Below, piece by piece: positions 32,822-41,385 of a stretch of 53,250 bases of DNA. Position 1 is the first letter of the stretch. Every line of letters begins with the position of its first letter. This DNA is from Chlamydiota bacterium. GTDB taxonomy: Bacteria; Chlamydiota; Chlamydiia; Chlamydiales; Rhabdochlamydiaceae. A program made the translations under genes and the position numbers. The notes below the pieces were generated by a model, which worked only from the letters and a program-made list of their open reading frames with translations, ran no database searches and was not told the origin of the DNA. The DNA lies in contig JABDEH010000002.1 of the NCBI GenBank assembly GCA_013287215.1, positions 1-53,250 on the forward strand, written 5' to 3'.

Positions 32822-35680
32822 ATGAAATGGCTGATTGCGGTTCTATGCCTGGTCCAACATGTATGTTTTGCCCACTATGAGGTCGTAGAGGATGAGGCCA
32901 AGCTTCCCATTCTCACTACGACCTTAAAAGACCGCAAAACCGCAAAGCTGCGCCTCGAGAACGGCCTGGAGGTCTACCTAGTCTCCGATCCCGGTTCCGA
33001 CCAATCCGCTGCGGCCCTTGCCGTAGAGGCCGGTTCTTGGATGGACCCGAAAGAATATCCCGGGATGGCCCATTTTTTAGAACACATGCTCTTCATGGGG
33101 ACGGCCGCCTACCCTAAAGAATTTGAGTACATGCAGTACATCCACGACAACGGCGGCACTGTCAACGCCTACACCGCCACCGATCGGACGGTCTACATCT
33201 TTTCCATCAACAACGACGCGTTTGAAGGCGCGCTGGACCGTTTTTCCCATTTCTTTATCGACCCGCTCTTCTCCCCTTCTTGCATCGGGAGAGAATTGCA
33301 TGCGGTGGACCAGGAACATGCAAAAAATATCGAGCACGACGGATGGCGCCAGTATATGGTGTTCAAGGAAACGGGCAATCCTGCCCACCCCAACTGCGCC
33401 TTCTCTACAGGGAATGCGAAAACCCTCTCGGGAATTCCTCAAACAGCATTGAAAGAGTGGTATCAGAAAAACTATAGCGCAAACAGGATGCACCTCGTCG
33501 TGATCTCCCCGCTCCCCATCGAGACCCTCACGGCGCTTGTCGATCGTGATTTTTCCCGCGTAGAAAAACGGCCCGTCGCTCCCTCAAAAATTTATGGCGA
33601 GATGGCGTCTGCGGAGCAAAAAGGGCACCTCTTAGCCTTGAAACCTATCAAAGACTTAAAAGTTTTATCCCTTGCCTGGGAACTTCCCAAAGACTTTGCG
33701 ATGGACCAAGAAAAGAAAGTGATAGAACTGGTCGCCTATGTACTGGGCAATGAAAGTGAAACGAGCCTTCTCCATGTCCTCAAAAAAGAGAAACTGGCAG
33801 AAAACATCAACGTCTCTGCCGACAGGTTCAGCCGGTCCCAACTCTTGTTCAGCATAGAAATCTCCCTGACTGAAGCCGGATTGGCCGCTTACGACAAAGT
33901 GATTGAGCGCTGCTTCCAAGCGATCGCGGCCTTGAAAAAAACGGGCATCCCCCCCTATATTTTCGATGAGATGAAAACGCTCGCACTGCTGGATTACCAA
34001 TACCAATCACGCGAAGATGCGTATCAATTTGTTCAGCACCACGCGGCCGGCATGGTCTATGAAGATCTTTCTACCTATCCTGAAAAATCGGCGATCGCCG
34101 CTGAGTATGATCCCGAACTGGCGATGGCGCTCATCGAAAGCCTCAAAGCACAAACCTGTCTCTTCACCCTCATCGCCGATCCAGCCCTGTCGGGTATTGC
34201 GCCGACGACCAAAGAAAAATGGATGAACGCCGAGTATGCGTTCAAAGAATTCCCCAGATCTAAGCTCACTGCGTGGAACTCCGCAACGCCCAACGCGCAC
34301 ATCCAACTGCCTCGCCCGAACCCTTTTATTCCTGAGCAGCTCTCTCTTGTATCTGCCCCTGCCGAGTCCTCCCCTTCGCTCATAGCCGACGATGCGGAAG
34401 GGAAGATCTATTTTGCAGCCGATACGCGCTACTTTGTGCCTGAAGCGAGCCTTCTCTTTGGACTTAAGTCTCCGCTCATCGACGGTTCAACCAAAAAAAT
34501 CGTCCTCCTCGACCTCTACATCAAAGCCTTGCGTGAGAAGCTGCAAGGCACTCTCTTCTTTGCCGGCGCCGCGTCCTTAAGCGCCGACTTCGCTCAAAAA
34601 GATCTGAAGCTCCTTCTCACGATCAACGGCTATAGCGACAAGGCCCCGATCTTGGCCAAAGAAGCGTTCCAGGCGCTCAAAAATGCCCTCCCGGGACGAG
34701 ACCATTTTGAGATCCTGAAAATTTCTCTTCTGAGCACCTACGACAACGCCTCTAAGGAACTTCCGGTCAGCCAGGCCAATGAGCTGCTCTCCAGCCTCAT
34801 CTACAACGACGCACCTTTAAGTTCTGAGAAGCTCAAAGCGCTGAAAGGGGTCACCTACGAGGAGTTTTCACAGTTCACAAAAGCGCTCTGGAAGCAAGCC
34901 TATGTCGAAGGTCTTTTTTACGGCAATCTCACGACTCCTCAAGTGAATGATCTATGGTCCGATCTCAAAGCGCAGCTCTCATCGGAAGCCTATCCGGTTG
35001 CAGACCAGCACAAAAGGCGCCTGCTGATCCTCCCGGAAAAACCGTATCTGATCAAGCAGACGACCGAGAGGCAGGGCAATGGCGTGATCCTTTTGGTCCA
35101 AGAAGGCCCTTTCTCGTTTCAAAAACGGGGCCTCCAGCAGATCCTATCCAAAGCCCTGCAGGACGGCTTCTTTGAAACCCTGCGCACGAAACAGCAGACC
35201 GCCTATATGGCAAAGGCCTGGGACCTCGAGGTGGAGAGGCAGCTTCTGCAGCTCTTTGCCGTCCAATCGAACACCCACCATCCGCGCGACCTCATCGCAC
35301 GGTTTGAGCTCTTCCTGGAGGACTTTGTGAAAAATTTCCCGGAGCGCCTCCCGCAAGAACGTTTTGAAAATATTCAGAACATGCTGGTGACCACTCTCAA
35401 AATGCCTCCTGAAAAACCCTCCTGGATGGCTAAGAGGCTATTTACTCTCGCCTTTGACTATCAAGGAGATTTTAATTGGATCGAGCAGCGGATAGCCAGC
35501 ATCGAATCGCTGACCTACGAAGAGGTGCAGGAGGCTGCCCTGCAGTTTTTCTCCCGCTCCAACGCAAGACGGCTCGCCATCCTCATGGAAGGCGTGCTGC
35601 CGCCGGAGAACGACTTCCAGTACCAGCAGGTCTCTCTCGATGAGATGCGCGGCGTCGGCACCTACGTCTCCTGGAAATAA
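32822..35680 (+). CDS. ptr: M16-family (insulinase-like) zinc metalloprotease
   Basis: This encodes 952 residues from the ATG at 32822, with GGAG just before it. The signal peptide MKWLIAVLCLVQHVCFA predicts a periplasmic enzyme. The inverted zinc motif HFLEH lies at residues 84-88 (GMAHFLEHMLFMGT), followed by the distal Glu region and three further M16 domains. It resembles protease III/insulysin, which degrade small peptides. It lies seven bases after plsB. Confidence 0.93.
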   Translation: MKWLIAVLCLVQHVCFAHYEVVEDEAKLPILTTTLKDRKTAKLRLENGLEVYLVSDPGSDQSAAALAVEAGSWMDPKEYPGMAHFLEHMLFMGTAAYPKEFEYMQYIHDNGGTVNAYTATDRTVYIFSINNDAFEGALDRFSHFFIDPLFSPSCIGRELHAVDQEHAKNIEHDGWRQYMVFKETGNPAHPNCAFSTGNAKTLSGIPQTALKEWYQKNYSANRMHLVVISPLPIETLTALVDRDFSRVEKRPVAPSKIYGEMASAEQKGHLLALKPIKDLKVLSLAWELPKDFAMDQEKKVIELVAYVLGNESETSLLHVLKKEKLAENINVSADRFSRSQLLFSIEISLTEAGLAAYDKVIERCFQAIAALKKTGIPPYIFDEMKTLALLDYQYQSREDAYQFVQHHAAGMVYEDLSTYPEKSAIAAEYDPELAMALIESLKAQTCLFTLIADPALSGIAPTTKEKWMNAEYAFKEFPRSKLTAWNSATPNAHIQLPRPNPFIPEQLSLVSAPAESSPSLIADDAEGKIYFAADTRYFVPEASLLFGLKSPLIDGSTKKIVLLDLYIKALREKLQGTLFFAGAASLSADFAQKDLKLLLTINGYSDKAPILAKEAFQALKNALPGRDHFEILKISLLSTYDNASKELPVSQANELLSSLIYNDAPLSSEKLKALKGVTYEEFSQFTKALWKQAYVEGLFYGNLTTPQVNDLWSDLKAQLSSEAYPVADQHKRRLLILPEKPYLIKQTTERQGNGVILLVQEGPFSFQKRGLQQILSKALQDGFFETLRTKQQTAYMAKAWDLEVERQLLQLFAVQSNTHHPRDLIARFELFLEDFVKNFPERLPQERFENIQNMLVTTLKMPPEKPSWMAKRLFTLAFDYQGDFNWIEQRIASIESLTYEEVQEAALQFFSRSNARRLAILMEGVLPPENDFQYQQVSLDEMRGVGTYVSWK

Positions 35681-35736
35681 CCGTACTTGCTTTTTTTATG
35701 TGAAAAAATTACAAGGAGGTTAACAGGAGAATTGTT

Positions 35737-36132
35737 ATGGAATTTATTGCTGATTTTATTTTGTTGGTTGCCCGCTTATGTTTTGGTATCGCCTTTTTAT
35801 GGTCGGCAGTGGACAAAATCATCAATTGGCGCGGCGCAACCTCTTACATGGAAATGAAACAGATTCCTAAGATTTCCTTGGTCCTTCCGCTTTCCATCGC
35901 CATCCAAATGATCGGCGGGATCTCGATTTTGCTCGGCTTTTATGCGAAAATTGGAGCGCTCCTTCTCATCCTTTATACCATCGGCACGGGCCTTAAAATG
36001 CATGACTTTTGGACGATGTCGGGCGATGCCCGCGCGACGGAAAAGACGCTGCTGCTTAAAGATGTGGCGATTTTGGGCGGGCTGCTTGTCATCCTAGCTC
36101 TAGGCGTCGGCACATTCGCAATGACCTCTTAA
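35737..36132 (+). CDS. DoxX-family membrane protein
   Basis: This 131-residue protein has four membrane helices (about 5-25, 46-66, 70-92, 105-127). The DoxX pattern is ARLCFGIAFLWSAVDKIINW, IQMIGGISILLGFYAKIGALLL. Two ribosome-site-like motifs (AAGGAGG and AGGAGA) precede the ATG at 35737. The function of the family is broad. The last 33 bases overlap the convergent gene. Confidence 0.85.
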   Translation: MEFIADFILLVARLCFGIAFLWSAVDKIINWRGATSYMEMKQIPKISLVLPLSIAIQMIGGISILLGFYAKIGALLLILYTIGTGLKMHDFWTMSGDARATEKTLLLKDVAILGGLLVILALGVGTFAMTS

Positions 36133-37518
36133 GCTTGAGCGGAAGATTTGGATTCCCAAACAATCCAGAATGGATTTAGCCACTGAATAGATCAGATTGA
36201 TAAGAGCAAAAAGAATTTGCCCACCCAGCGACTGGCGCAAGTCCTCATACCAAACAACCTGCGGGCCTCTTAAGGAACTATCGAGGTGCGCATGAACGTT
36301 TTCACCTTCATGGCATACGGTAACGTGAGAAGCTGGATCATGGAGCATGGGCTCGGTGTGCAAGGCCCGTGCGGACAGCACATTCCGATGATCGGAATGG
36401 ATCTCTACCAGCCGCATATCCACATTAGGGTGGGAGATCCCCCTTCCTACATGGTGGCGGCCAAAGTAGTGGCAACGGTCCCCTACAGTGCGGTAAAAGA
36501 CGAGGGAAACCCGATCTCCCAAAGGCAATCGGTTGACCCGCTCGGCATATTCTGCAGCTGTAGCGGGGTCGACGCCCGGGTCGTTAAAAAATACGGCGCG
36601 GGTCACTTTCGCGTAGTGGTCGACGAGGAAGCGCTGCAAATGGACTCCCCCCAAACTAAAGCCCGCGGCTTCGATATTTTGATAGGCGGGATCTCTCATG
36701 AGTTCGTCGAGATCCTCTTTAGCGGCTAAATACCCGGTATGCCCCATAATGGGTTCGAGATCGTTGAGCAGGGTTTGCACCGCATCTTCCGAAGAGAGGT
36801 GAAATTGGGTAGGGCGGAACACGAGAAGAGGCTTCAGTGCCGAGAGGGAAGAGACAGGTCTGAACATATAGGCGACAAGGCCGGCTCCGGAACCGATCTT
36901 CTTCACTGCTTCATAATATTCGATGCCGCCGCTTGGGGAGGGCGCGGGGATCAAGGTGCCCTCATCCATTTCATACTGAACAACTTTTTTAGCTAAAAGC
37001 TCCAGATAGGCGTCCCATGCTGGCAATCTGACGACATCGGTCAAGAGCAGCAATCGGTGCTGGTCCTTTCTAAAAAGATCCGGAATGAAGGCGTGATGCC
37101 AGTGGGTCGGGACCGGCTCAGGGGAAACAAAACGGGCGACATTCAAAGCCTCAACCCGCTCGGCGACCGCTTGGGGGGGAAGGTTCCGAACATCTTCTAC
37201 GGTCTCTTCAGATCTTGAAATCAAATCCTTCACATGAACGTCGGCGAGGCCCACCCCAAACTTTCGGATGTGTTCGGGAAGCAGAGGATCTCCTCTTCTG
37301 AGATGCTTCGCGAGCTTAATATGATAGCGGCGGTCGATCTCTTCTCTGCGCGGCATGTTGGCGAGGGCCTGCTGGAAGCATCTCCATGCGGCCTGGTTTT
37401 CTGCCCTTGAGGTTGGAGCTCCCCCTTCTTTTCTCTGAACCTGCTGCTCGCTGACGATCAAGTGCGCTTGGGGAGGGGCTCCTTGGGCGGCCTGTACAAA
37501 AGCGTCAAACGAGAACAT
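36100..37518 (-). CDS. Hypothetical hydrolase-like protein
   Basis: This encodes 472 residues. A central GFSLGG (nucleophile-elbow-like, in NIEAAGFSLGGVHLQRFLVDHYAKV) preceded by PLLVFRPTQFHLSSEDAVQTLLND suggests a lipase-like alpha/beta-hydrolase core. The first ~150 residues are helical and charged. A hydrophobic C-terminal stretch (GGQILFALINLIYSVAKSILDCLGIQIF) could bind membrane. I do not recognise the family with certainty; similar large hypothetical proteins occur in environmental chlamydiae. The ATG at 37518 follows the yebC stop by one base. Confidence 0.6.
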   Translation of the reverse strand: MFSFDAFVQAAQGAPPQAHLIVSEQQVQRKEGGAPTSRAENQAAWRCFQQALANMPRREEIDRRYHIKLAKHLRRGDPLLPEHIRKFGVGLADVHVKDLISRSEETVEDVRNLPPQAVAERVEALNVARFVSPEPVPTHWHHAFIPDLFRKDQHRLLLLTDVVRLPAWDAYLELLAKKVVQYEMDEGTLIPAPSPSGGIEYYEAVKKIGSGAGLVAYMFRPVSSLSALKPLLVFRPTQFHLSSEDAVQTLLNDLEPIMGHTGYLAAKEDLDELMRDPAYQNIEAAGFSLGGVHLQRFLVDHYAKVTRAVFFNDPGVDPATAAEYAERVNRLPLGDRVSLVFYRTVGDRCHYFGRHHVGRGISHPNVDMRLVEIHSDHRNVLSARALHTEPMLHDPASHVTVCHEGENVHAHLDSSLRGPQVVWYEDLRQSLGGQILFALINLIYSVAKSILDCLGIQIFRSSLRGHCECADA

Positions 37519-37519
37519 G

Positions 37520-38245
37520 CTATTCCTCTATTGTTTTCATATTATGATAGACAGCATCCACATCGTCTAAGGCCTCGATCCAGTCGATGAGGGCGGTGTT
37601 GCTTTTTGCTGTTTCTTCATCGCACTCGACATATGTCTTGGGGAGCATTTCGAGTTCGGCGCTCTCAGATTTAATGCCCAATGCGTCTATTTTATCCTTC
37701 ACCTGAAAAAGGAGATCGGGAGGGGTCGTAATGATGTAGAGGTCCTCTGCTGCCTCAAAATCTTCGGCACCTGCGTCGGTGGCGGCAAGGAAAAGCTCCT
37801 CTTCGGAGGCGTTTTGTTTTAAGACTTGGATGACGCCTTTTTTATCAAAGTTGAACGCAACGGCGCCGGGGCTGGCGATGGTTCCGCCTCGCTTATTCGT
37901 GGCGATCCGCATGTCGGTGGCGATCCGGTTCTTATTATCGGTCATCACCAGAGCGATGAGCCCGACTCCCCCATGGCCATAGAGTTCATAGGTCATCTCT
38001 GTAAAGTCGGCCTGGTCGGTATTCGAGGCTTTTTTGATGTTGCGTTCGATATTGTCGCTCGGCATGTTGGCGGACTTAGCCTTTTGAATCGCAAGACGAA
38101 GGCGCGTATTCGCTTTCGGATCGCTCCCCCCTTGCTTGACTGCCGTGATGATCTCTTTGGTGATCCGCGAGAAGATCTTCCCTTTGATGAGGTCTGCTTT
38201 TCCCTTGCGGACTCTAATGTTTGCCCATTTGCTATGCCCTGCCAT
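37520..38245 (-). CDS. yebC: YebC/PmpR-family protein
   Basis: This encodes 241 residues from MAGHSKWANIRVRKGKADLIKGK (ATG at 38245). It is full length, with KIFSRITKEIITAVKQGGSDP, AKSANMPSDNIERNIKKA and the GPGGVG-like YELYGHGGVGLIALVMTDNKNR motif. YebC proteins act as regulators and help translation of difficult peptides. It is the last gene of the prfB-GNAT-GNAT-sprT-yebC unit; yebC and prfB are also close in Chlamydia. Confidence 0.93.
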   Translation of the reverse strand: MAGHSKWANIRVRKGKADLIKGKIFSRITKEIITAVKQGGSDPKANTRLRLAIQKAKSANMPSDNIERNIKKASNTDQADFTEMTYELYGHGGVGLIALVMTDNKNRIATDMRIATNKRGGTIASPGAVAFNFDKKGVIQVLKQNASEEELFLAATDAGAEDFEAAEDLYIITTPPDLLFQVKDKIDALGIKSESAELEMLPKTYVECDEETAKSNTALIDWIEALDDVDAVYHNMKTIEE

Positions 38246-38628
38246 AATTCTTGCCTCTGCCAACGTTTCGCACGTTCGAATTCTTTAAATGCTCTCTCTT
38301 TCTCTTTAAAAACCTTGTGGTGGATCTGCCGCTTTTTACCTCTCTCTACAATAGGAGGATACAGGTGATGGAGGACCTCATGATACACGATGAATGAAAT
38401 AAAATAACGGGGAAAATGGGGCTGCTTTAAGAGGCTGTGGATACGTATTAAACCTTTTTTTTGATCGTAAGAGCCCAACCGGATCGACCTCAAAGGCTTA
38501 GAGCGAACTCTCCCAGCCCAGCGGATCGGCAGGTTAAGCGTGTTGTCAAAATACTCCGCATTGATCTCGTTAAAAATTTCTTGAATGTTATGGAAATCAG
38601 AGGGGTTTTTGCATAAAGATTTTTCCAA
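37993..38628 (-). CDS. SprT-like zinc metalloprotease-family protein
   Basis: This encodes up to 211 residues from TTG 38628, which has AGGGGG about 7 bases upstream and overlaps the preceding GNAT gene by 32 bases. The SprT-like part (about residues 10-125) has IQEIFNEINAEYFDNTLNLPIRW and FIVYHEVLHHLYPP, an HExxH zinc site. The last ~80 residues (from TLESAREKQ on) are the out-of-phase reading of yebC, very Ser/Arg/Lys-rich. So either the true end has been lost or the genes overlap by 253 bp. Confidence 0.7.
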   Translation of the reverse strand: MEKSLCKNPSDFHNIQEIFNEINAEYFDNTLNLPIRWAGRVRSKPLRSIRLGSYDQKKGLIRIHSLLKQPHFPRYFISFIVYHEVLHHLYPPIVERGKKRQIHHKVFKEKERAFKEFERAKRWQRQELWQGIANGQTLESAREKQTSSKGRSSRGSPKRSSRQSSKGGAIRKRIRAFVLRFKRLSPPTCRATISNATSKKPRIPTRPTLQR

Positions 38629-39082
38629 TGTATTCCCCCTTGTCTTTGATGAAGCGGGTCTGGCATCCAAATTCGACATACCCTGAGCGACGGTATAAGT
38701 TGACCGCCGGATTTCCTTTGTAGACTTCCAGGTGGAGGAGCTCAATCCTGAACTTTTCTTTGGCGAGCTTCTCCAAGTCTCGTAAAAGAAGCGTGCCGAC
38801 GCCTTTGCCGCGGTGCTCCTCATCGACGATGATGGAAAGAAGACACTGGTGCGCCATCTTTTGATAGGGCTGCAAATTTAAGTTGGCCATGCCGCACGGG
38901 ACGCCGTCATACTCTGCGGTTAAAGAGGCCTGGTACTTGGCATACCCGATCCAAATGCGGACGGCGTCATCGATTTCCCGTTCATCGAACATCGGGAACC
39001 ACCGCAGAGTATCTCCCTGCTGCAGCCATTGTTTAAGCAGATGCCCTTCGGTCTCTTGCGTGAACCGGGTCGTCAGTGTCAT
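38597..39082 (-). CDS. GNAT-family N-acetyltransferase (second of tandem pair)
   Basis: This encodes 161 residues. The acetyl-CoA site is IIVDEEHRGKGVGTLLLRDLEKLAKE; the downstream LHLEVYKGNPAVNLYRRSGYVEFG is typical GNAT. It is about one-third identical by eye to the gene just upstream (W-x-GFSKY/W-IGYAKY, PYxKxAHxCL). The start overlaps its neighbour (ATGA). The substrate is unknown. Confidence 0.88.
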   Translation of the reverse strand: MTLTTRFTQETEGHLLKQWLQQGDTLRWFPMFDEREIDDAVRIWIGYAKYQASLTAEYDGVPCGMANLNLQPYQKMAHQCLLSIIVDEEHRGKGVGTLLLRDLEKLAKEKFRIELLHLEVYKGNPAVNLYRRSGYVEFGCQTRFIKDKGEYIGKIFMQKPL

Positions 39083-39567
39083 AAGAAGGCCTCCAAGAGG
39101 ATGCGGGCGTAATATTTCCCATTTTCTTTCACATAGCGCTCTTGCCGCACAAATTCTTTAAATCCTTGGGCGTGCAAGATCTTGATCAGCGGGTTGTCTT
39201 CGAACACTTCGATATGCATGAGCTCCTGGCGGAAGTAGTTTTTTGCCAAATTTTTCAAGTTTTTCACCAGGGAAGTGCCGATGCCTTGGTTGCGGTGTTT
39301 TTTGTCGACGATGAGTTTGAACAGGCAGTGGTGGGCCACTTTGCGATAAGGCATTAAAAAGAGCGTTCCGATTCCCACGGGGATCCCGTCGATCGTCGCG
39401 GTCAGGCTGCAAGAATATTTGCTGAAGCCGATCCAGCAGGCCGCCGCGTCCTCCATCTCTTTTCCTAAGGAGAAGGGGAACCAATGCATGACCCCTTCCT
39501 GAAGCAGCCACTCGTTTAAATAAGGCGCATCGGTCATTAACGTGTAGCGGAGGTCATGTTCTTTCAT
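39079..39567 (-). CDS. GNAT-family N-acetyltransferase (first of tandem pair)
   Basis: This encodes 162 residues. The acetyl-CoA motif is LIVDKKHRNQGIGTSLVKNLKNLAKN; then MHIEVFEDNPLIKILHAQGFKEFVRQ. It is a paralogue of the following gene by tandem duplication. The ATG at 39567 overlaps the prfB stop (ATGA), so it is coupled to release factor 2. It might modify a translation component, but that is speculation from position. Confidence 0.88.
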   Translation of the reverse strand: MKEHDLRYTLMTDAPYLNEWLLQEGVMHWFPFSLGKEMEDAAACWIGFSKYSCSLTATIDGIPVGIGTLFLMPYRKVAHHCLFKLIVDKKHRNQGIGTSLVKNLKNLAKNYFRQELMHIEVFEDNPLIKILHAQGFKEFVRQERYVKENGKYYARILLEAFL

Positions 39568-40659
39568 CCAAATTCCTTTAAATAGGCGTTGATAAAGCCG
39601 TCGAGGTCCCCATCCATCACTCCTTGGATATTCCCCACTTCATATTTTGTCCGGGTGTCTTTGACCAAGGTATAAGGCTGGAAGACATAATTGCGGATCT
39701 GGCTGCCCCAGGCAATCTCTTTCTTCTCTCCGCCCATTCCTTGAATCTTGGCATCCCGCTCGCTCACCTCTTTTTCGTAGAGTTTGGCGCGCAGCAGCTT
39801 CATGCATGTTTCTTTGTTCTGCACCTGGCTCCGTTCGCTTTGGCAAGAAACGACCATCCCGGTCGGCAGATGCGTAATACGGACTGCAGAATCTGTCTTA
39901 TTGACGTGCTGGCCGCCGGCTCCTGATGCGCGGTAGGTGTCGATGCGGAGCTGATCGGGCCGAATCTCAATTTTAATATCGTCGGTGATTTCCGGGGTCA
40001 CGTCGACCGAAGCAAAGCTCGTGTGCCGCTTGGCGTTGGCATCGAAGGGAGAGATCCGAACGAGCCGGTGGACCCCTTTTTCCGCCTTGGCATAGCCATA
40101 AGCGAAAGGACCCGAAAGTTTCAGCGTCATACTCTTAATGCCGGCGACATCGCCATCGACGTTGTCCAAGATATCGACTTTCCATCCCCGCTTGGCCCCC
40201 CAGCGCTGGTACATGCGCGCAAGCATGAGGGCCCAGTCGCACGCCTCGGTGCCGCCGGCGCCGGCATTGATCTCGAGATAGCAGTTCTTGCCATCCATCT
40301 CTCCGGAGAGCATGCGGCGCACTTCCAATTCGGCGAGGGCCTCATCGATGTTCGTTAACTCTTTCACTAAGTCGGCGACAAGCTCCTCTTCCCCTGCGGC
40401 TTCCGCTTCAGGCAATAGGGCTTCGACGTTGTTGCACCGTTCTTTGAGATCTTGATAGGGAAGCGTCCAGGCTTTGAGCTGGTTGACCTCTTCGATGACA
40501 CCTTGCGCCGCATCGTTATCATCCCAGAAACTGGGAGATTCCATGAGCGACTGAAGTTCTTCTACCCGCCTCTCTTTGTTGGCTAAGTCAAAGATACCTC
40601 AACATGTGAAGAAGCCGTTCTTGAATATTTTTAAGCTTGTCTTGGGTTTCTTGGCTCAT
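39564..40659 (-). CDS. prfB: Peptide chain release factor 2, programmed +1 frameshift
   Basis: This encodes 364 residues if the start is ATG 40659 and a +1 shift occurs at the in-frame TGA (40588-40590). The first 23 codons read MSQETQDKLKNIQERLLHML then RYL; after the shift the frame reads DLANKERRVEELQSLMESPSFW. The RF2 stop-recognition tripeptide SPF is in VRISPFDANAKR, and the catalytic GGQ is in GAGGQHVNKTDSAVR. It releases peptides at UGA and UAA. It is the first gene of the operon with two GNAT genes, sprT and yebC. Confidence 0.95.
40588..40602 (-). promoter_or_regulatory. prfB autoregulatory frameshift site
   Basis: On the minus strand the sequence is TTG AGG TAT CTT TGA C, matching the canonical slippery CUU-UGA-C with a Shine-Dalgarno-like AGG three bases before CTT. 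It lacks the full AGGGGG of E. coli, so stimulation may be weaker. Confidence 0.92.
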
Positions 40660-40727
40660 ATTAGGAGACTCCGTAGGTTTGTAGAATAAGTATCTTGGAT
40701 GGAAAAAAAGATGTCAACCCCCAATGA

Positions 40728-41117
40728 TTAGCAGTGGCAGCAGGAATGGTGCAGGGATTCGCAGACTTGAAATCGGTTTCCGTCTCTATCAATCACGGTT
40801 TGCATTTTGACATGCCCCGGAATTTCTATAATATCCCCTTCGCACTTAGCCCCTTTTTTGACCATCTCCGCTTTTGCTTGCTCGAGATTGCCCACGGTGA
40901 AAGTCACGACGGCGTTTTGCCCGGCTTTGACTTGTTCTTCCGCACTTTCTTGAGCGATCCCCAATCGGGATCCTCCTTCATGCCCTTGCAACTCCGCCCA
41001 TCCATATTCCTCGTGAAACTCCATCAATTTCAATCCAACGACTTCAGTATAAAACTTAACTGCTGCTTTGACATCTTTGACCACGATCCAAGTCATGTCT
41101 ATCTTTTTAACGTTCAT
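40728..41117 (-). CDS. VOC-family (glyoxalase/bleomycin-resistance-like) protein
   Basis: This 129-residue protein has a single VOC unit: MTWIVVKDVKAAVKFYTEVVGLKLMEFHEEYGWAEL and QTVIDRDGNRFQVCESLH. Such proteins bind a metal between beta-alpha-beta-beta-beta modules. The C-terminus HHSCCHC is Cys/His-rich and unusual and could bind metal. GGAG precedes the ATG at 41117 (minus). The substrate is unknown. Confidence 0.85.
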   Translation of the reverse strand: MNVKKIDMTWIVVKDVKAAVKFYTEVVGLKLMEFHEEYGWAELQGHEGGSRLGIAQESAEEQVKAGQNAVVTFTVGNLEQAKAEMVKKGAKCEGDIIEIPGHVKMQTVIDRDGNRFQVCESLHHSCCHC

Positions 41118-41226
41118 ATGAACTCCTTATGTTATAAGCGTCCAGGATAACGAATACGTGGGATCCCTGCAAGGGTTTCATCTAAGCCCCATACCGTTTT
41201 AAAGAAAACATTGTATATTTGCCATA

Positions 41227-41364
41227 TGCCAATTTTTCAGTTATTTATGAAAAATGCAAACTCAAATAAAAATTACAATAATCTGAAAAAATTGACGTTT
41301 CCCTATGGAAAATCAACATATTTTAAAGAAACTATCCGCTTTTACCACTTGCCAATTTTTCAGT
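41227..41364 (+). repeat. Pair of 15-nt direct repeats before STAND-like ATPase
   Basis: TGCCAATTTTTCAGT occurs exactly at 41227-41241 and 41350-41364. In the first copy TTTTTCA is followed by its complement TGAAAAA eight bases later. They lie in the AT-rich leader of the ATPase gene and may be repressor sites. Confidence 0.45.
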
Positions 41365-41385
41365 ATTTTGTTAAAAATAGTAGAT

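Noticed and set aside
36286-36729. 147-codon plus-strand frame
   Set aside because: Antisense to the 472-residue minus-strand gene, which has the GFSLGG motif and a consistent frame.
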